14,360 nt of DNA. Origin: Candidatus Aerophobota bacterium. GTDB lineage: Bacteria > Aerophobota > Aerophobia > Aerophobales > B3-G15. The stretch is from assembly GCA_030607765.1 (NCBI GenBank), contig JAUWJJ010000003.1:1-14360 (forward strand), given 5' to 3'. The position numbers and the translations under genes were made by a program. Numbering within the stretch: position 1 is the first letter of the stretch; the number at the start of each line of letters is the position of its first letter. This document shows, one piece after another, positions 1-8,052 of this stretch. The notes under the pieces are model-generated. The model was not told the DNA's origin, did no database searches, and saw nothing but the letters and a program-made list of their open reading frames with translations.

Positions 1-1
1 A

Positions 2-88
2 TACAAAGCCGAACTAAATCTCATATTGCGGAATCTAAGATATGCAATCACCTTAGGTAGAATACTGAAGAATAGCGGTATTATCTGA
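2..88 (+). CDS. Possible 3' end of an upstream gene (partial)
   Basis: The second forward frame is open from the window edge to a TGA at 86-88, giving 28 residues that end in GRILKNSGII. The peptide has alternating charged and hydrophobic residues, as in an ordinary C-terminal helix, but it is too short to assign to a family. The next gene starts 71 bases later behind its own ribosome binding site, so the two could share a transcript. A chance open frame of this length is also possible in AT-rich DNA. Confidence 0.35.
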   Translation, partial: YKAELNLILRNLRYAITLGRILKNSGII

Positions 89-159
89 CATAGGAAGAAA
101 GTGCAACATTTTCGGGATTTCCGTTAAAAGATAATTAGCAAATCTATAGGAGAATAGTA

Positions 160-1248
160 ATGGATCCAATGAAAAGAATTCTAAAAGGCATAACTCTAAA
201 TATGACTTCAAAAGCATATAATGGTTTTACGTTGTTTACTCCATTGGGATCAAAGATAGTAAAGTTAATTGATATGAAAGGCCGTACTGTTCATAAGTGG
301 AATATGCCCTACTCACCAGGACTTTACGGAGAACTTTTGCCTAATGGAAATCTCTTGTACAGTGGCTACATAACAAACGGACCCCTGACTGAGTTGGAAG
401 GCCCTGGTGGAGAGTTATTAGAAATGGACTGGGATGGGAATGTAATGTGGAGTTACAAGGATTTGTATTTGCATCATGACTTTTGTCGTATGCCTAATGG
501 ACATACTATGATTCTTAGATGGATGCAAATACCCAAAGATATTGCAGTAGAAGTAAAAGGTGGCATTCCAAAGACAGAGGGAAAAATTATGTGGGGTGAT
601 TCTCTTCAGGAGATTACCCCAAAAGGCAAAGTTATTTGGCAGTGGTCATCTTATGAACATTTAGATCCAGAGATAGATGTTATTTGTCCTTTGTGCCCTC
701 GTGATCAATGGGCTGAGGCTAATTCATGCGTTACTTTGCCTAATGATGATATTTTAATCAGTTTTAGGCGGATTAATACTGTGTGTATTGTTGAAAAGGC
801 CACAGGCAATATTAAATGGAGATGGGGACAGGGGGAGTTAGGTCACCAGAACGGTGCTACAATACTTGATAATGGAAATATTTTATTATTTGATAACGGA
901 TTCCATGCCAATGGTAATCATTTCTCCTTCTCTCGTGTAATAGAGGTAAATCCAGCTACTAATAAGATGGAGTGGGAATATAGGGATGAAGTTCATGCCA
1001 ATGTTAACTTCTATAGCGGATTTATGTCTAACTGTGTACGATTATCTAATGATAATACTTTAATATGCGAAGCACAAACAGGAAGAATTTTTGAGGTGAA
1101 TAAAAAAGGCGAGATAGTCTGGGAATTTGTTAATCCCTCGTATGTTTTTGATCCATTATATGGACATAATAATATTGTGTCTCGTGCATATCGCTATGGT
1201 CCGGAATACGAAGGTTTTAGGGGAAAGAATCTGGAGTACTTAGTTTAA
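160..1248 (+). CDS. Arylsulfotransferase (ASST)-like beta-propeller protein
   Basis: A 362-residue protein built from repeated propeller blades of the form PNGNxLL followed by GxIxW (for example near residues 61-66, 111-118, 235-245, 297-302 and 317-321). This is typical of the aryl-sulfate sulfotransferase/PQQ-like propeller superfamily. Candidate active-site elements are H105-H106-D107, H229 in GHQNGA and R259 in SRVIEV, which resemble the His/Arg set of bacterial AssT. No signal peptide is visible, so it is probably cytoplasmic, unlike periplasmic AssT. A CPLC motif lies at 176-179. The following WAEANS segment has Glu where I recall relatives carrying His, and no His is obvious near residue 288 where the nucleophile might be expected, so sulfotransfer activity is uncertain. 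AGGAGA at 148-153 fixes the start. The gene precedes a sugar isomerase-like gene, which suggests a role in sugar metabolism. Confidence 0.8.
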   Translation: MDPMKRILKGITLNMTSKAYNGFTLFTPLGSKIVKLIDMKGRTVHKWNMPYSPGLYGELLPNGNLLYSGYITNGPLTELEGPGGELLEMDWDGNVMWSYKDLYLHHDFCRMPNGHTMILRWMQIPKDIAVEVKGGIPKTEGKIMWGDSLQEITPKGKVIWQWSSYEHLDPEIDVICPLCPRDQWAEANSCVTLPNDDILISFRRINTVCIVEKATGNIKWRWGQGELGHQNGATILDNGNILLFDNGFHANGNHFSFSRVIEVNPATNKMEWEYRDEVHANVNFYSGFMSNCVRLSNDNTLICEAQTGRIFEVNKKGEIVWEFVNPSYVFDPLYGHNNIVSRAYRYGPEYEGFRGKNLEYLV

Positions 1249-1329
1249 TTCGTGAAGCTAAGTTATTATAATAAAAGAATTAAGAGGAGTCATAGGAATT
1301 TGAGCAGAAGAAATGCTTAAATTACTTTA

Positions 1330-1358
1330 TATTGCTACTTTTATTGTAGTAATATTTT
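1330..1358 (+). terminator. Weak stem-loop with short T run between ASST-like gene and isomerase gene
   Basis: TATTGCTAC (1330-1338) pairs with GTAGTAATA (1346-1354), with one G:U pair and a 7-base loop, and TTTT follows directly. It lies about 82 bases after the stop of the ASST-like gene. The stem is AT-rich and the T run short, so it may be a weak or partial terminator or only a chance hairpin. Confidence 0.3.
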
Positions 1359-1428
1359 CCTATCTGTAAGAGATGAATATACAGAAATTTTTTTGTGGCT
1401 CTGAACTAGTCTTCTTGAGAGGATAAAG

Positions 1429-2295
1429 ATGTTAATGGATAAAATAAATTCTTTTAGTATTTCTACGTGGGTTTACTTTTGGCAGCCGTTAGAGGAGGTG
1501 CTAAGAAAGGTCGCGAATGCCGGCTATCCAAATATAGAGATATGGGCAGATAAAGCACATTTAGATCCAACACTTTCTCCTAATATTTTGGTAATTAAAG
1601 ATTTACTCAAAAATCTTTCTCTTCAAGTACATTCACTGCATGCGCCTTTCTCGTATGTTAATATTGGAGCGCTTGATGAGGAATGTAGAAGATGCTCTCT
1701 ATCTCTTATAAAAAAGTCGATTGAATTTTGCTCAGAGTTGGAAGGGGAAATAGTAATTGTCCATCCCCATCCTATTGGAGTATTTTTTAATCTGAAGAAT
1801 GAGGCGAAAATAATAGATAAAACAAAGGAATCCCTTTATGAAATAGCACTTTTTGCAAAAAAAGAAGGAATAAAAATTGCTGTTGAAAATTTGCCTGAGT
1901 TAGAGGGGTGGAGTTTTGGATCTGATATATCAAAACTTAGTAAATTAATTGAAGAAATAAACAGTAACAATTTGGGTCTTTGTTTAGATACAGGACATGC
2001 GTTGGTAAAAAAGAATGCTAATCTTTCGACAGATATTCTGCGGTGTGGTAAATATTTAATTGCCTTACACATTCAAGATACAGATGGAAAAAAGGATAGA
2101 CATTGGGTTCCCGAAGAAGGCGTAATTGATTGGTTGCAGTTTTTCAAAACCATTGAAGCAGTTAGCTATCAAGGAGTATTTACTTTAGAGGTAGCAGGAA
2201 GTAAAAAAAAAGCAATTGATGATGCTAATAATATCCTGATAAAGGCTAAAGAATTTATAAAAAAATATTTATTTAATTCTGCAAAAAGGTCATAA
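1429..2295 (+). CDS. Sugar phosphate isomerase/epimerase-like TIM-barrel protein
   Basis: A 288-residue protein of the xylose-isomerase-like TIM-barrel family (AP endonuclease 2 fold), close to the usual family length. Strand-end motifs appear in order: HSLHAP (residues 68-73), VHPHP (111-115), VENLPE (152-157), CLDTGHA (185-191), LHIQDTDG (213-220) with RHW following, and LEVAG (253-257). The expected divalent-metal ligands are E153, D187, H214 and E254. Relatives isomerise or epimerise sugars, inositol derivatives or sugar acids; the substrate cannot be read from sequence. GAGAGG at 1417-1422 lies six bases before the chosen ATG; a second ATG two codons later is less well spaced. There is no signal peptide, so it is cytoplasmic. 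A very small open frame begins four bases after the stop, and importer A follows downstream, consistent with a catabolic cluster. Confidence 0.9.
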   Translation: MLMDKINSFSISTWVYFWQPLEEVLRKVANAGYPNIEIWADKAHLDPTLSPNILVIKDLLKNLSLQVHSLHAPFSYVNIGALDEECRRCSLSLIKKSIEFCSELEGEIVIVHPHPIGVFFNLKNEAKIIDKTKESLYEIALFAKKEGIKIAVENLPELEGWSFGSDISKLSKLIEEINSNNLGLCLDTGHALVKKNANLSTDILRCGKYLIALHIQDTDGKKDRHWVPEEGVIDWLQFFKTIEAVSYQGVFTLEVAGSKKKAIDDANNILIKAKEFIKKYLFNSAKRS

Positions 2296-2299
2296 ATAT

Positions 2300-2392
2300 A
2301 TGAGAGAATCGGAAGATATCGCTGCAAGAATAGCCAGGGAACAGGAAACATTTGAGTTATACCCTGTTGATGAAACATTTCATATGTTATGA
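2300..2392 (+). CDS. Tiny ORF (30 aa) after the isomerase gene, possibly the 5' half of a broken gene
   Basis: An ATG at 2300, four bases after the isomerase stop, opens a 30-codon frame beginning MRESEDIAARIAREQ and ending FHML, closed by TGA at 2390-2392. An AAAGG-like site lies about ten bases upstream. The N-terminal half is a plausible charged helix. The TGA overlaps the ATG of the next frame (ATGA at 2389-2392). Either these are two coupled microproteins or one gene of roughly 90 codons split by a -1 frameshift. I do not recognise a family. Confidence 0.4.
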   Translation: MRESEDIAARIAREQETFELYPVDETFHML

Positions 2393-2571
2393 CAGTTCCA
2401 ATGGGAATTGATTGTATGCTAAATCTTCTTTACTTTTGCTTTGATTCAAAAGCCAAAAGCTACGATCCTGATCCTCCTTATAAAGATATTTTGCATGATT
2501 ACTATAGAAGAAAAATTATCCTGGATACCCAATGGGGTATAAGGGATTCAATATCAAGGCCAAAAATTTAA
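2389..2571 (+). CDS. Small hypothetical ORF (60 aa), possibly the 3' half of a broken gene
   Basis: A 60-codon frame overlaps the preceding tiny ORF by an ATGA. Its sequence is well mixed and soluble (YDPDPPYKDI, YYRRK, TQWGIRD), unlike a random AT-rich frame, so it is probably protein-coding or recently was. It has no good ribosome binding site of its own; expression would depend on coupling or frameshifting from the 30-codon frame. No domain or family is recognised. Its position behind the isomerase gene suggests the same transcript. Confidence 0.4.
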   Translation: MTVPMGIDCMLNLLYFCFDSKAKSYDPDPPYKDILHDYYRRKIILDTQWGIRDSISRPKI

Positions 2572-2590
2572 GCTAAAAATGGGGCTGGAG

Positions 2591-2598
2591 GGAGGTGA
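2591..2598 (+). promoter_or_regulatory. Orphan Shine-Dalgarno-like GGAGGTGA
   Basis: GGAGGTGA matches the 16S anti-Shine-Dalgarno very well but no ATG, GTG or TTG sits at a usable distance; the downstream bases are A-rich and start ATAAGT. It lies about 138 bases before the importer A binding-protein gene. A similar GGGGGGTGAT occurs at 8053-8062 before the second binding-protein gene. It may be the relic of a leader ORF or have an RNA-level role, or it may be chance. Confidence 0.25.
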
Positions 2599-2648
2599 AA
2601 AAATAAGTAGGCTATTAGCTTAAAGCATGCTTAAAGGGAGAATTTAGA

Positions 2649-2703
2649 TACCTACTCAATAAATGAAGTAATATATTAGGAAAGTAGGTAGAAAGAGTTT
2701 TTT
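2649..2703 (+). promoter_or_regulatory. Inverted repeat and T run upstream of importer A binding-protein gene
   Basis: TACCTACT (2649-2656) is exactly complementary to AGTAGGTA (2683-2690) across a 26-base spacer, and a TTTTTT run follows at about 2698-2703, just before the binding-protein gene's ribosome binding site. It could be an operator for a dimeric repressor or a leader hairpin controlling read-through into the transporter. The stem is only eight base pairs, so chance is not excluded. Confidence 0.3.
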
Positions 2704-2736
2704 AAGTATAGTCAATACAAGAATAAGGAGTGAGCA

Positions 2737-4071
2737 ATGAAAGTTATGAAAATGAGTATAAAATTACATGTGGTTATTTTGTTAGTTTTATTTGCAATAG
2801 GGATTTGTAGCAGTTCCTTTGCGGAACAAATTTCCTTAAGGGTTTGGAAATTTGGTAGCCCCTCTTTTGAAAGAGATTACATGAAGAGCAGAAATAAGGT
2901 TTTTGAAAAGGAAAATCCTAATATTCGTATTGAATGGGTATATCAGCTTTGGGGGACAAAAAGAAAAAAAGTGCTCAGCGCTTGCGCAGCTGGTAATTTA
3001 CCTGATCTGTTGCTTATAGACGGACAAAGCATCCCTGAATTTGTCACAATGAGGATTGTAGTTCCTTTAGATCAAATAGACCCTGAATTAGTTAAAAGTT
3101 GGAAGCCTAGATTTGTTCCAGAAATATGGGATTTAGGAATATGGAAAGGAAAAGTATATGGCATGTCTACTTATGTAGATATGACTCCTATGATGGCATA
3201 TAACACTAAAATGTTTATAGATGCAGGAATAACTGACGATAAGGGTATAGCTAATCCTCCTTTAACATGGGAGGAACTTTTAAAAGTAGCGAAGAAGTTG
3301 CACGTTCCGCCAAAACATTTTGGAGTAATAATAGCAGCAACGACAGGAACCAATGATGTAAATATTTTTGAGGGTATAGCTTATGCAAATGGGGGTAGAT
3401 GGCTGGATGAGAAAAAAGAAAATGTTGTGATAAACGGGCCAGGAACTGTAAATGCGTTGGATTTTTGGGTTAAATTATCTAAATATGCAGAACCTGGCTT
3501 TGCAGAGACGAATTTCCGCCAAGCGGCACAACTTTTCTTTCAATCTAAGGGGGCTATGTATATGACTATGTCTTTCGCCCCTTTATTAAAGGCACAGTTT
3601 GAAGTTCCTGAAGAATTTGAATACAAATTAACTGCTGCTCCTAAGAAAAAACAACCATCAGGAAGGTATTCTAGAGCTAGCTCTATAATGACCCCTACCA
3701 CGGTCTTTATGGTTACTTCTGCAAGTGAATACAAAAAAGAGGCTATGAAATATGTGGATTTTTGGGCTCAATATGAACAGCAAAAAGGATGGGATGGTTC
3801 TGTTGTTATGGGTAGGATACCTGCTATGAAGGTAAGTTTTGAGACGGATAGTTTTAGACACTATTACCCAGATTTAGCGAAGCTGTATGAACAAGGAAAG
3901 TTGTTCGAGGGATCTCTATCTATGCCTGCATTTCCTGGAATAACAGAAGCTGAAGATAGGTTAGGTTTGACTATTCAGGAGGCACTGTTTAAGATAAAAT
4001 CACCTCAACAAACATTGAATGAGCTACAGAAAGTTGTACAAAAAATATATAACGCGTCCAGAGAAAAGTAA
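2737..4071 (+). CDS. ABC sugar importer A, extracellular solute-binding protein
   Basis: A 444-residue family 1 solute-binding protein that captures substrate outside the membrane and delivers it to the two permeases encoded next. The N-terminus is a classic Sec signal peptide: basic residues, a hydrophobic core at about residues 11-25, and a likely signal peptidase I site after SSSFA. A Cys in the core is not in a good lipobox. The mature part begins with ISLRVWKFG and shows family landmarks: PDLLLIDG, the plug-like KVYGMSTYVD, AYNTKMFIDAGI and PPLTWEELLKVAKKL. AAGGAG at 2725-2730, six bases upstream, fixes the start. Sugars or oligosaccharides are the likely ligands by family; the exact one is unknown. 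Confidence 0.93.
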   Translation: MKVMKMSIKLHVVILLVLFAIGICSSSFAEQISLRVWKFGSPSFERDYMKSRNKVFEKENPNIRIEWVYQLWGTKRKKVLSACAAGNLPDLLLIDGQSIPEFVTMRIVVPLDQIDPELVKSWKPRFVPEIWDLGIWKGKVYGMSTYVDMTPMMAYNTKMFIDAGITDDKGIANPPLTWEELLKVAKKLHVPPKHFGVIIAATTGTNDVNIFEGIAYANGGRWLDEKKENVVINGPGTVNALDFWVKLSKYAEPGFAETNFRQAAQLFFQSKGAMYMTMSFAPLLKAQFEVPEEFEYKLTAAPKKKQPSGRYSRASSIMTPTTVFMVTSASEYKKEAMKYVDFWAQYEQQKGWDGSVVMGRIPAMKVSFETDSFRHYYPDLAKLYEQGKLFEGSLSMPAFPGITEAEDRLGLTIQEALFKIKSPQQTLNELQKVVQKIYNASREK

Positions 4072-4126
4072 GATGGGATAATGCAGTGAAAAAGGAGAGT
4101 AGGATTAATATAGTTAGGAGATTTGT

Positions 4127-5017
4127 ATGAGTAAAAACTATACATTCTACAGGAAATCACTTCCGTATATTTTGAGCTGTCCCACTCTCCTTTTTCTTTT
4201 CTTTCTTATTTTATATCCTATATTTTATACTTTTAAGTTAAGTTTTCAGAATGTTAATTTTTTAAGACCGGAAGTAGCCGAATTTGTAGGTTTTGATACG
4301 TTTAAAGAGGTACTTTCTTCTCCTACAACCTATACTGTTTTTAAGAATACTCTGATATGGACAGGACTTAGTACTTTTCTAATTATATTCTTAGGCATTC
4401 TTATTGGTTCTTTTATTAGCCAAGATTTTTATATAATAAAAATTGTTCGTGCCACTATTCTTATTCCCTGGGTTCTTCCTGGAGTAGTAGTAGCTGGCCT
4501 TTGGAAATGGATGTATCACAGTGAGTTAGGAGTTATTAATAAAGTTTTGATTGATATGCATATTTTGGATATCGGTAAACCCTGGCTTGGTTTCCCTGAT
4601 ACTGTTCTGTTTGCAGTGATTGTAGTTATAGTATGGCGATTAACTCCTCTTTTTTCTTTGGTTGTATCAGCCGCTATTCAAGGTATTTCTCAATCAATCT
4701 ATGAGGCTGGAGAGATTGATGGAGTGAATAAATGGCAAAAATTTTTTTATTTAACCTTACCTCAGATCAAATATCCTTTGTATGCTATTACCCTATTGGT
4801 TATGATTTGGGTTACTAATAATCTTGTAATTATTTTTCTTATGACTGGAGGAGGACCTTTGCATTTCAGCGAGACTCTTCCTATTTATTTGTATAAAGAG
4901 GGATTTATGTACTCTAAAGCAAGTAGATCTGCTGCCATTGCTGTGATTAACTTTTTTATGTTGCTTGGATTAAGTGCGGTGTATATAAAAGTACTTGTAG
5001 CTCCCAAAAAGAGGTAA
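4127..5017 (+). CDS. ABC sugar importer A, permease (MalF/UgpA type)
   Basis: A 296-residue inner-membrane permease with about six hydrophobic segments, the first at residues 17-38. The cytoplasmic EAA loop, which docks on the ATPase, is at about 191-212: YEAGEIDGVNKWQKF then LTLP, a good match to EAA-x3-DGA-x8-LP with Gly replacing the third residue. Length is normal for a MalF-like subunit without the long periplasmic insertion. TAGGAG at 4115-4120 precedes the ATG by six bases. It follows the binding protein by 55 bases and is two bases from the partner permease, so all three are co-transcribed. The window contains no ATPase; a shared MsmX/UgpC-type subunit elsewhere is inferred. Confidence 0.93.
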   Translation: MSKNYTFYRKSLPYILSCPTLLFLFFLILYPIFYTFKLSFQNVNFLRPEVAEFVGFDTFKEVLSSPTTYTVFKNTLIWTGLSTFLIIFLGILIGSFISQDFYIIKIVRATILIPWVLPGVVVAGLWKWMYHSELGVINKVLIDMHILDIGKPWLGFPDTVLFAVIVVIVWRLTPLFSLVVSAAIQGISQSIYEAGEIDGVNKWQKFFYLTLPQIKYPLYAITLLVMIWVTNNLVIIFLMTGGGPLHFSETLPIYLYKEGFMYSKASRSAAIAVINFFMLLGLSAVYIKVLVAPKKR

Positions 5018-5019
5018 TC

Positions 5020-5871
5020 ATGAAGAAATTGTTTAGAAAAATTGGAGTAACAACAGAAGTGTATACTTTTTCCATCATTATATTAATCCTTATTTTGTTT
5101 CCTATAGTATGGCTTTTTTTGACGGCAGTAAAACCTATGTCTGAAGTACAACAGCTTCCTATCCACTGGCTACCACGTAATCCTACTTTTGAGATCATGA
5201 AAAATACCTGGATTGACAAACGAGGGTATACAACGGAATGGGTAACATACTTTATTAATAGTATAATTGTGGCAGGGACTACTACTTTCACCACCATTAT
5301 TTTGGCTACCTTAACTGGGTATGCATTGGCCAGGTTTAATTTTGTAGGACAATTTTATATTATAATTCTTATATTAATAGCTCAACTAATATGGGGCCCA
5401 GTTCTTCTTATCCCTATTTACGTTATTATAAGTCGCTTAGGATTATATAATACTCTTTCAGGCCTAATTTTAGTATATATAGCCTTTACTTTACCTTTTG
5501 CTACCTGGCTTTCTTATGGTAATTTTTCCAGTATGCCTATAGAGTTAGAAGAAGCTGCTCTTTTGGATGGATGCTCCCAAATGGGTGCTTTTTTAAGAAT
5601 AACCCTCCCTCTATCCAAGGTTAATGTTACTACAGTTGGATTGATGGCTTTTCTTCTTATTTGGAGCGAGTATCCATTTGCTTCTATTCTTCTAGAGAGC
5701 ACTTCTAAGTTAACCGTTTCCGTAGGACTTGCTAATTTTATTTCAGCTTTTAATATTTACTGGAATGAAATGGCCTCAGCTTCAATTATTGTCGCATTAC
5801 CTCTTCTTGTTCTTCTTTTGTCTGCTCAAAAATATTTTGTAAAAGGAATGTTAGCAGGAGCTATAAAATAA
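5020..5871 (+). CDS. ABC sugar importer A, permease (MalG/UgpE type)
   Basis: A 283-residue permease of the MalG class with six predicted membrane segments, the first at about residues 14-36. The EAA loop at 176-198 reads LEEAALLDGCSQMGAF then ITLPLS, a clear match including the invariant Gly. The usual periplasmic loop after TM1, which carries the P-x-NPTF-type motif in this class, is seen as LPRNPTFE. The ATG lies two bases after the upstream permease stop, and its AGAGG site (5010-5014) overlaps the end of that gene, so translation is likely coupled. The UroD-like gene begins right behind it. Confidence 0.93.
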   Translation: MKKLFRKIGVTTEVYTFSIIILILILFPIVWLFLTAVKPMSEVQQLPIHWLPRNPTFEIMKNTWIDKRGYTTEWVTYFINSIIVAGTTTFTTIILATLTGYALARFNFVGQFYIIILILIAQLIWGPVLLIPIYVIISRLGLYNTLSGLILVYIAFTLPFATWLSYGNFSSMPIELEEAALLDGCSQMGAFLRITLPLSKVNVTTVGLMAFLLIWSEYPFASILLESTSKLTVSVGLANFISAFNIYWNEMASASIIVALPLLVLLLSAQKYFVKGMLAGAIK

Positions 5872-5872
5872 A

Positions 5873-6916
5873 GTGAATTCAAAACAACGTATCGTATCAG
5901 CTTTGGAGAGAAAAGAACCAGATAGAATTCCCATCATGGAACTCTCAATACATCCCAATACAATATTTTCAATCTGTAGGAATGGTTCTTATTTTGACTT
6001 TGTGGAACAAGCAGATTTAGATGCAGTTGTAATTTCTCAGGTTTCAGATCCAGGAAGTATCAAATGGATAGATAAAGAAAAGGGAATATTTCAAGACCAC
6101 TGGGGTGTAATAAAGCGTTTTACAGGAGAGGACACTCCATACCCCCTGAAAGGACCCATAAAATCCGAACGGGATTTGAGAAGTTATACGCCACCTGATC
6201 CTCATGATGAAAGTATTTTATCCGATTTACCATCCATCATAGAAAGGTTTAAGAATAGGAAAGCTATCATGTGTATAGGACCAACTATTTTTGCTAATTC
6301 CTTTTACCTTCGTGGTATGGAAAATCTTTTAATGGATTACATACTTCGCCCTCATCTGGCAAAAAATCTTGCCCAGATGAGTATGGAGTATTATTTGGAA
6401 TTTCATAAAAGATTAATTCGGGCTGGAGTAGATGTTATTGTGCTTGGAGATGATTACGCTTACAAAACAGGTCCTCTCATGTCACCTTCTCAATTTAAAG
6501 AATTTGTTTATCCATATCTTAAAAAAATAGTTGCCAATATACATAAACAAGGAGCTTACTGTATAAAACATACTGATGGTAATATATGGCAAATTATCGA
6601 TATGATCGTTGATACAGACATTGATGGCATTGGACCTTTAGAACCAGCTGCAGGGATGGATTTAGGCAAAGTCAAGAAAAAATATGGTCATAGAGTATGT
6701 GTAATAGGAAATATTGATCTGGGTCTTCTTAGTCGAGCTACAATAGATGAGGTAATCGAGGAAACAAAACGATGTATAATGCGTGTCTCTCCAGGGGGTG
6801 GACATATTCTATCTTCTGGGAATAGCATATCTTCTTCTGTTAAACCGGAGAACTTCATTGCAATGATTAAAACAGCTAAGATATATGGAAAATATCCAAT
6901 ACACGAAGGAGAATAA
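5873..6916 (+). CDS. Uroporphyrinogen decarboxylase/corrinoid methyltransferase-family protein (URO-D fold)
   Basis: A 347-residue TIM-barrel protein of the URO-D superfamily (HemE, MtaA/MtbA, CmuA). It opens with the family signature KQRIVSALERKEPDRIPI (residues 4-21), followed by GPTIFANSFYLRGMENLL (136-153), GDDYAYKTGPLMSP (192-205), HTDGN (233-237), EPAAGMD (257-263) and VIGNIDLGLL (277-286). H233 is where the methyltransferase branch usually has a zinc ligand. It is not a heme biosynthesis HemE: it sits one base after a sugar permease gene, and the HemE N-terminal substrate signature is not apparent. The start is GTG at 5873, with GGAG about 12 bases upstream, so coupling with the permease is likely. 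Members beside sugar transporters are frequent in uncultured bacteria, but their reaction is unknown. No corrinoid-binding partner is in the window. Confidence 0.85.
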   Translation: MNSKQRIVSALERKEPDRIPIMELSIHPNTIFSICRNGSYFDFVEQADLDAVVISQVSDPGSIKWIDKEKGIFQDHWGVIKRFTGEDTPYPLKGPIKSERDLRSYTPPDPHDESILSDLPSIIERFKNRKAIMCIGPTIFANSFYLRGMENLLMDYILRPHLAKNLAQMSMEYYLEFHKRLIRAGVDVIVLGDDYAYKTGPLMSPSQFKEFVYPYLKKIVANIHKQGAYCIKHTDGNIWQIIDMIVDTDIDGIGPLEPAAGMDLGKVKKKYGHRVCVIGNIDLGLLSRATIDEVIEETKRCIMRVSPGGGHILSSGNSISSSVKPENFIAMIKTAKIYGKYPIHEGE

Positions 6917-7044
6917 AATAGTTTTATGAATATAAGAAAGGTCTTTAGTTATAAGATTTTTGTGACTAACTATGTAGATATATTGTAGATACAATTTTTA
7001 GAAAGAAAGATAGATATTTGAAAAATAAGGTAAGGAAATTAAGA

Positions 7045-8013
7045 ATGGAAAAGAGAAAATTAGGGAATTCAGATTTAGAGATAAGTGTTTTAACTTTAGG
7101 AACCTGGGGCTGTGATAAAAGGAATTGGCAGAATGTAGATGAAAATATAGCCATAGAAACTATCAGGAAGGCTATTGATTTAGGAATCAATCTTATTGAT
7201 ACTGCTCCTGTTTATGGAGATTCTGAAGAAATAGTAGGCAGAGCTATAAAAGGAAGAAGAGATAGAGTGTATCTTGCTACAAAATTTGGAGCTCTGGGTG
7301 AAAAAAGAGATATAAAAGAACAATTAAATGATAGTCTCAGACGATTAGGAACTGATTATATTGATCTTTATCAATTACATTTTCCACCCCAACAATCTTC
7401 CCTTATTTCAGAGATTATGAAAACACTTCTTGATTTACAAAGAAATGGCAAGATCCGTTATATTGGTCTTTCCAACTTTTCTGTGAGGCAGCTCAAGGAA
7501 GCTTTAAAAATAGCACCAATAGTTTCCTGTCAGTCTCCCTACAATATTTTGTGGCAGGAAATAAGATATACTGATGTTCTATCTTTTTGTCGCAGGCACA
7601 ACATTGGGATTTTAGCTTATTCTCCTATTGCTCAGGGGCTTTTGACTGGAAAATTTAAGACAAGAGCTGACATTCCTACCCAAAAAGGAGAAGTAAGGGC
7701 AAGAAATCTTTTGTTCAAAAAGGGAACATTTGAGAAATGTCTATCGGTTATAAAATCCATGAGAAAGCTATCCCTTAAATACAAGAGAGATTTAACTCAG
7801 ATAGCTTTAAATTGGGTGATTAGCCAGGAGGGCATTACCTCTGCTATTGTAGGGGCCAAGAATCCTTTCCAATTGAAGGATAATTTGAAGACAATTAACT
7901 GGAGGTTAAAAGAAGAGGATTTGTTGGTGCTGACCAGAGAAGGAGAAAAAGTAGCTTCGCTTTTTGATTACACTACCAACATGTGCGGTATTAAATATCC
8001 AAGAGTAGATTAG
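7045..8013 (+). CDS. Aldo/keto reductase
   Basis: A 322-residue NAD(P)-dependent oxidoreductase of the aldo/keto reductase superfamily, a cytoplasmic (beta/alpha)8 barrel. Numbered from the chosen ATG, the catalytic tetrad is complete: D52 and Y57 in NLIDTAPVYG, K80 in LATKFG and H112 in LYQLHFP. Further family landmarks are SLRRLGTDYIDLY, GKIRYIGLSNFS, LAYSPIAQGLLTGK and the cofactor-binding SAIVGAKNPFQL near the C-terminus. A longer frame opens at a TTG at 7018 (nine more codons) but lacks a clear ribosome binding site. The ATG at 7045 has AAGGA at 7032-7036 and gives the standard MEKRKLGNSDLEIS N-terminus. It lies between importer A and importer B, suggesting oxidation or reduction of an imported sugar or its product; the substrate is unknown. 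Confidence 0.93.
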   Translation: MEKRKLGNSDLEISVLTLGTWGCDKRNWQNVDENIAIETIRKAIDLGINLIDTAPVYGDSEEIVGRAIKGRRDRVYLATKFGALGEKRDIKEQLNDSLRRLGTDYIDLYQLHFPPQQSSLISEIMKTLLDLQRNGKIRYIGLSNFSVRQLKEALKIAPIVSCQSPYNILWQEIRYTDVLSFCRRHNIGILAYSPIAQGLLTGKFKTRADIPTQKGEVRARNLLFKKGTFEKCLSVIKSMRKLSLKYKRDLTQIALNWVISQEGITSAIVGAKNPFQLKDNLKTINWRLKEEDLLVLTREGEKVASLFDYTTNMCGIKYPRVD

Positions 8014-8052
8014 ATAAAGAAGATCTAACTTTTCTTAAGCTTGAAATGCTGA

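Noticed and set aside
4956..5297. Open reverse-strand frame of 113 codons across the junction of the importer A permeases
   Set aside because: It lies antisense to two well-supported membrane protein genes; its sequence is the mirror of hydrophobic codons and has no family features or ribosome binding site.
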